Position numbers and translations under genes: made by a program
The notes under the pieces: model-generated
The model's input: only the letters and a program-made list of their open reading frames with translations
Told to the model about the DNA's origin: nothing
The model's database searches: none
DNA from: Lachnospiraceae bacterium UBA3772
GTDB lineage: Bacteria; Bacillota; Clostridia; Lachnospirales; Lachnospiraceae
Length of the DNA: 6,335 nucleotides
Reading direction: 5' to 3'
NCBI GenBank assembly: GCA_002371025.1
Contig: DFFQ01000192.1
Coordinates: forward strand, 1 to 6,335
Shown: positions 5,553 to 6,335 of the stretch, one piece after another
How positions within the stretch are numbered: position 1 is the stretch's first letter
Layout of the letters: each line of letters opens with the position of its first letter

Positions 5553-6335
5553 TTATAAAAGTGGTGCCATAAGTACCAGCACTGAGTCAAAGAATCGCCC
5601 AAAAACATTTTGTTTTCTATCTTCTAATGTAACCTCATGACAAACCTTAAAGGTTTCTTTCATATCATTCATAAGGTCGCCCACCGCAGGACATCCTGCA
5701 AAATAAACTGCATCTTCAAAATGAAGGAAGAGACTTCTGTAATCAAAATTAACTGTTCCCACAATAGCCTTATTATCATCGCAAAGCATACATTTTGAAT
5801 GAATAAAGCCCGGAGTGTATTCATAGACTCTTACTCCTGCCTGAAGAAGCCTGTCATAAGAAGCCCTTGTAAGTCTATATACCAGCTTCTTATCCGGTAT
5901 TCCCGGAGTCACAATCCTCACATCCACTCCACATTTAGCAGCAATGCAGAGATTATTGATAAGCGCCTCACTAAGGATAAGATATGGAGTGTAAATATAA
6001 AGATTCTTCTTTGCCTGAGCTATCAGATCAAGATATACATTTTCTGATAGATCAATATCATCAAATGGCTCATCTCCATATGGCTGCACAAACCCTTCTC
6101 CATAGAAAGGTGCCGTGTGCCATCTGTGAGGCATATAGTCTCTTATATCTTTTTTTTTCTCAATCTCATCCTTCTTATTTTTCTTAACAGCATCCCACAT
6201 TTCAAGGAACATAAGTGTCATATTCCATGTGGCTTCTCCTGAGATTCTTACTCCTGCGTCCTTCCACTGTCCAAAAGGATGAGTAATATTTACATATCTG
6301 TCTGAAATATTAAGACCACCAGTAAATGATACATG
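5553..6335 (-). CDS. cls: Cardiolipin synthase, C-terminal part (phospholipase D superfamily)
   Basis: Cardiolipin synthase joins two phosphatidylglycerol molecules into cardiolipin and glycerol at the cytoplasmic membrane. The frame is open from the window edge: 260 residues are visible, about half of the usual 480-520, with the true start outside. An ATG at 6221 is internal, because the 38 codons before it read as conserved family sequence (SFTGGLNISDRY, then FGQWKDAGVRISGEATWN). The first HKD motif must lie just beyond base 6335. The second is complete: H179, K181 and D186 of the visible part (HSKCMLCD, codons 5801 down to 5778), followed by GTVNFDYRSLFLHFE. The end FFDSVLVLMAPLL matches the usual hydrophobic C-terminus, so the gene is intact at this side. 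The linker EIEKKKDIRD contains an A9 run on the coding strand. The tetR gene follows after 23 bp. Confidence 0.93.
   Translation of the reverse strand, partial: HVSFTGGLNISDRYVNITHPFGQWKDAGVRISGEATWNMTLMFLEMWDAVKKNKKDEIEKKKDIRDYMPHRWHTAPFYGEGFVQPYGDEPFDDIDLSENVYLDLIAQAKKNLYIYTPYLILSEALINNLCIAAKCGVDVRIVTPGIPDKKLVYRLTRASYDRLLQAGVRVYEYTPGFIHSKCMLCDDNKAIVGTVNFDYRSLFLHFEDAVYFAGCPAVGDLMNDMKETFKVCHEVTLEDRKQNVFGRFFDSVLVLMAPLL

Noticed and set aside
6150..6158. A9 run on the coding strand of cls as programmed slippage
   Set aside because: It encodes an ordinary Lys-rich linker in the correct frame; nothing suggests a functional alternative product, though the run may mutate easily.
5799..6187. Two short plus-strand frames opposite cardiolipin synthase
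   Set aside because: They are antisense to the conserved second HKD region and linker and carry no start signal.

Overview
The window looks like a piece of chromosome from a low-GC, Gram-positive anaerobe, most likely a Lachnospiraceae-type clostridium (Butyrivibrio, Roseburia and relatives). This is an inference from the AT-rich codon use, the purine-rich Shine-Dalgarno sequences (AGAGGA, AGGTGGAG, AAAGGTGA), the clostridial form of MnmA and the style of the cardiolipin synthase and TetR proteins. No rRNA, tRNA, CRISPR array, transposase or phage gene was found.

Layout. Positions 1-690 are an AT-rich minus-strand stretch. It holds the N-terminal part of a small membrane-anchored protein (1-242) and, upstream of it, the broken C-terminal remnant of a surface-type protein with a calcium-binding aspartate-rich repeat (253-688). 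The remnant carries one in-frame stop and one frameshift, and reads well once both are bypassed. An 89-nt near-perfect inverted repeat (720-808) separates this stretch from mnmA and probably ends its transcript. Positions 818-3796 are a two-gene minus-strand unit, ftsH then mnmA, 37 bp apart or less: a membrane AAA+ zinc protease and the tRNA U34 2-thiouridylase. A 211-bp divergent intergenic region (3797-4007) holds a strong-looking plus-strand promoter (TGGACA, 18 bp, TATAAT) with a dyad laid over it. Positions 4008-4934 (plus) encode a 308-aa protein that I read as a degenerate radical-SAM relative: its predicted layout follows a known radical-SAM family, but the CxxxCxxC cluster site is absent. 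It converges on a minus-strand pair: a TetR regulator with a DhaS-like architecture (4960-5529), preceded by cardiolipin synthase (5553 to beyond the window end).

How the genes work together. FtsH handles membrane protein quality control and MnmA tRNA thiolation; both are housekeeping roles, and their pairing looks like shared transcription rather than a shared pathway. Cardiolipin synthase and the TetR regulator, 23 bp apart, probably share a transcript, so the regulator may tune membrane lipid synthesis or an adjacent function. The most unusual gene is the radical-SAM-like one, which appears to have kept the barrel and lost the chemistry.
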